Assembly: GCA_005881435.1 (NCBI GenBank)
Contig: VBHP01000036.1
Coordinates: 1 to 40,662 of the forward strand
Direction of reading: 5' to 3'
Length of the DNA stretch: 40,662 nt
Origin: Chloroflexota bacterium
GTDB taxonomy: Bacteria; Chloroflexota; Limnocylindria; P2-11E; CF-107
Part shown: piece by piece, positions 40,484 through 40,662 of the stretch
Layout: the number at the start of each line of letters is the position of its first letter
Position numbering within the stretch: position 1 is the first letter of the stretch
Position numbers and translations under genes: made by a program
The notes under the pieces: model-generated
What the model was told of the DNA's origin: nothing
Seen by the model: the letters and a program-made list of their open reading frames with translations, nothing else
The model's database searches: none

Positions 40484-40662
40484 ATGAAACTGACGACCCT
40501 CACGATGGTCACCGTCGACGGAGTGATGCAGGGACTCGGCGGGGCGGACGAGGACCGCAGGGGCGGATTCGAGCGCGGCGGATGGGTCGCGTCGGTGTTC
40601 GACAACGAGGCCATGGCGTTTCTCAACGACGTCTACCGGCGCGCCGACGCGTTCCTGTTCGG
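40484..40662 (+). CDS. Dihydrofolate-reductase-like (RibD C-terminal) protein, 3' partial
   Basis: The frame starts at ATG 40484 after AAAGGACG and is open to the window end (about 59 residues): MKLTTLTMVTVDGVMQGLGG, RGGFERGGWVASVFDNEA and RADAFLFG, the opening of the DHFR-like RibD C-terminal family. The later NADPH-binding part lies outside. It is the second member of the family here; the one at 17790-18268 is deleted in the middle. The 162 bp before it hold no gene; a TAGAGT box at 40388 may be its -10. Confidence 0.8.
   Translation, partial: MKLTTLTMVTVDGVMQGLGGADEDRRGGFERGGWVASVFDNEAMAFLNDVYRRADAFLF

Noticed and set aside
1-40662. CRISPR arrays, insertion sequences, integrases, prophage genes
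   Set aside because: No regularly spaced repeats and no transposase or integrase motifs were seen on either strand, despite several decayed genes.

Overview
The window is GC-rich bacterial DNA with many GTG and TTG starts, dense gene packing and many 4-base stop/start overlaps. The order thrS-infC-rpmI-rplT-pheS-pheT with T-box leaders, a mannitol-type PTS with a PRD regulator, MutS2 and an F420-type nitroreductase fragment suggest a Gram-positive-like (Terrabacteria) lineage. My best guess is Chloroflexota (Limnocylindria-like) or a near relative. This is inferred from gene content; there is no rRNA in the window.

1-5.2 kb is an accessory region. It starts with a cut-off deazaflavin-dependent nitroreductase, then a methyltransferase and the remnant of a second one on the minus strand. 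A copper module follows: a PCYCGC-motif Tat lipoprotein whose frame contains an in-frame TGA exactly where relatives carry the first Cys of a C-x-x-C, a Met-rich one-helix peptide, and a CopB-type P-ATPase with a CPH motif. The frame resumes after the TGA with the conserved family C-terminus, and a hairpin with bacterial SECIS geometry lies just downstream. I read this as a selenocysteine-containing PCYCGC protein; it is the most interesting observation here.

5.2-9.0 kb holds a serine hydrolase, a DUF1579 protein, a double DUF3237 protein, a small membrane protein and a secreted lysozyme-like protein.

9.2-17.75 kb, minus strand, is a self-contained PTS operon: PRD regulator, palindromic operator, EIIC(Mtl), EIIB(Mtl), an EIIA-HPr fusion, an unrecognised 99-aa protein, an MDR dehydrogenase with a duplicated Rossmann region, a PfkB-family sugar-phosphate kinase and Enzyme I. 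From EIIB to EI the genes overlap or touch. The set can phosphorylate, import, oxidise and re-phosphorylate a polyol, but has no classical MtlD.

17.8-29.6 kb is a mosaic of small stand-alone genes and decayed genes: a deleted DHFR-like pseudogene, a frameshifted SMP-30 lactonase, an AAA ATPase tail, two DUF1801 proteins, ArsR plus AHSA1, a GNAT, an SRPBCC-FHA fusion, a divergent receiver/histidine kinase pair, two alkylpurine-glycosylase-like winged-helix proteins (QxD and QxQ types) and a PAS-PAS protein with a degenerate GGDEF domain.

29.7-40.3 kb is the conserved translation and repair block: Thr T-box, thrS without a TGS domain, an infC with no standard start codon behind a terminator-like leader, rpmI, rplT, Phe T-box, pheS, pheT, 3-methyladenine glycosylase, mutS2 and a Nudix hydrolase. 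The window ends inside a second, so far intact, DHFR-like gene.
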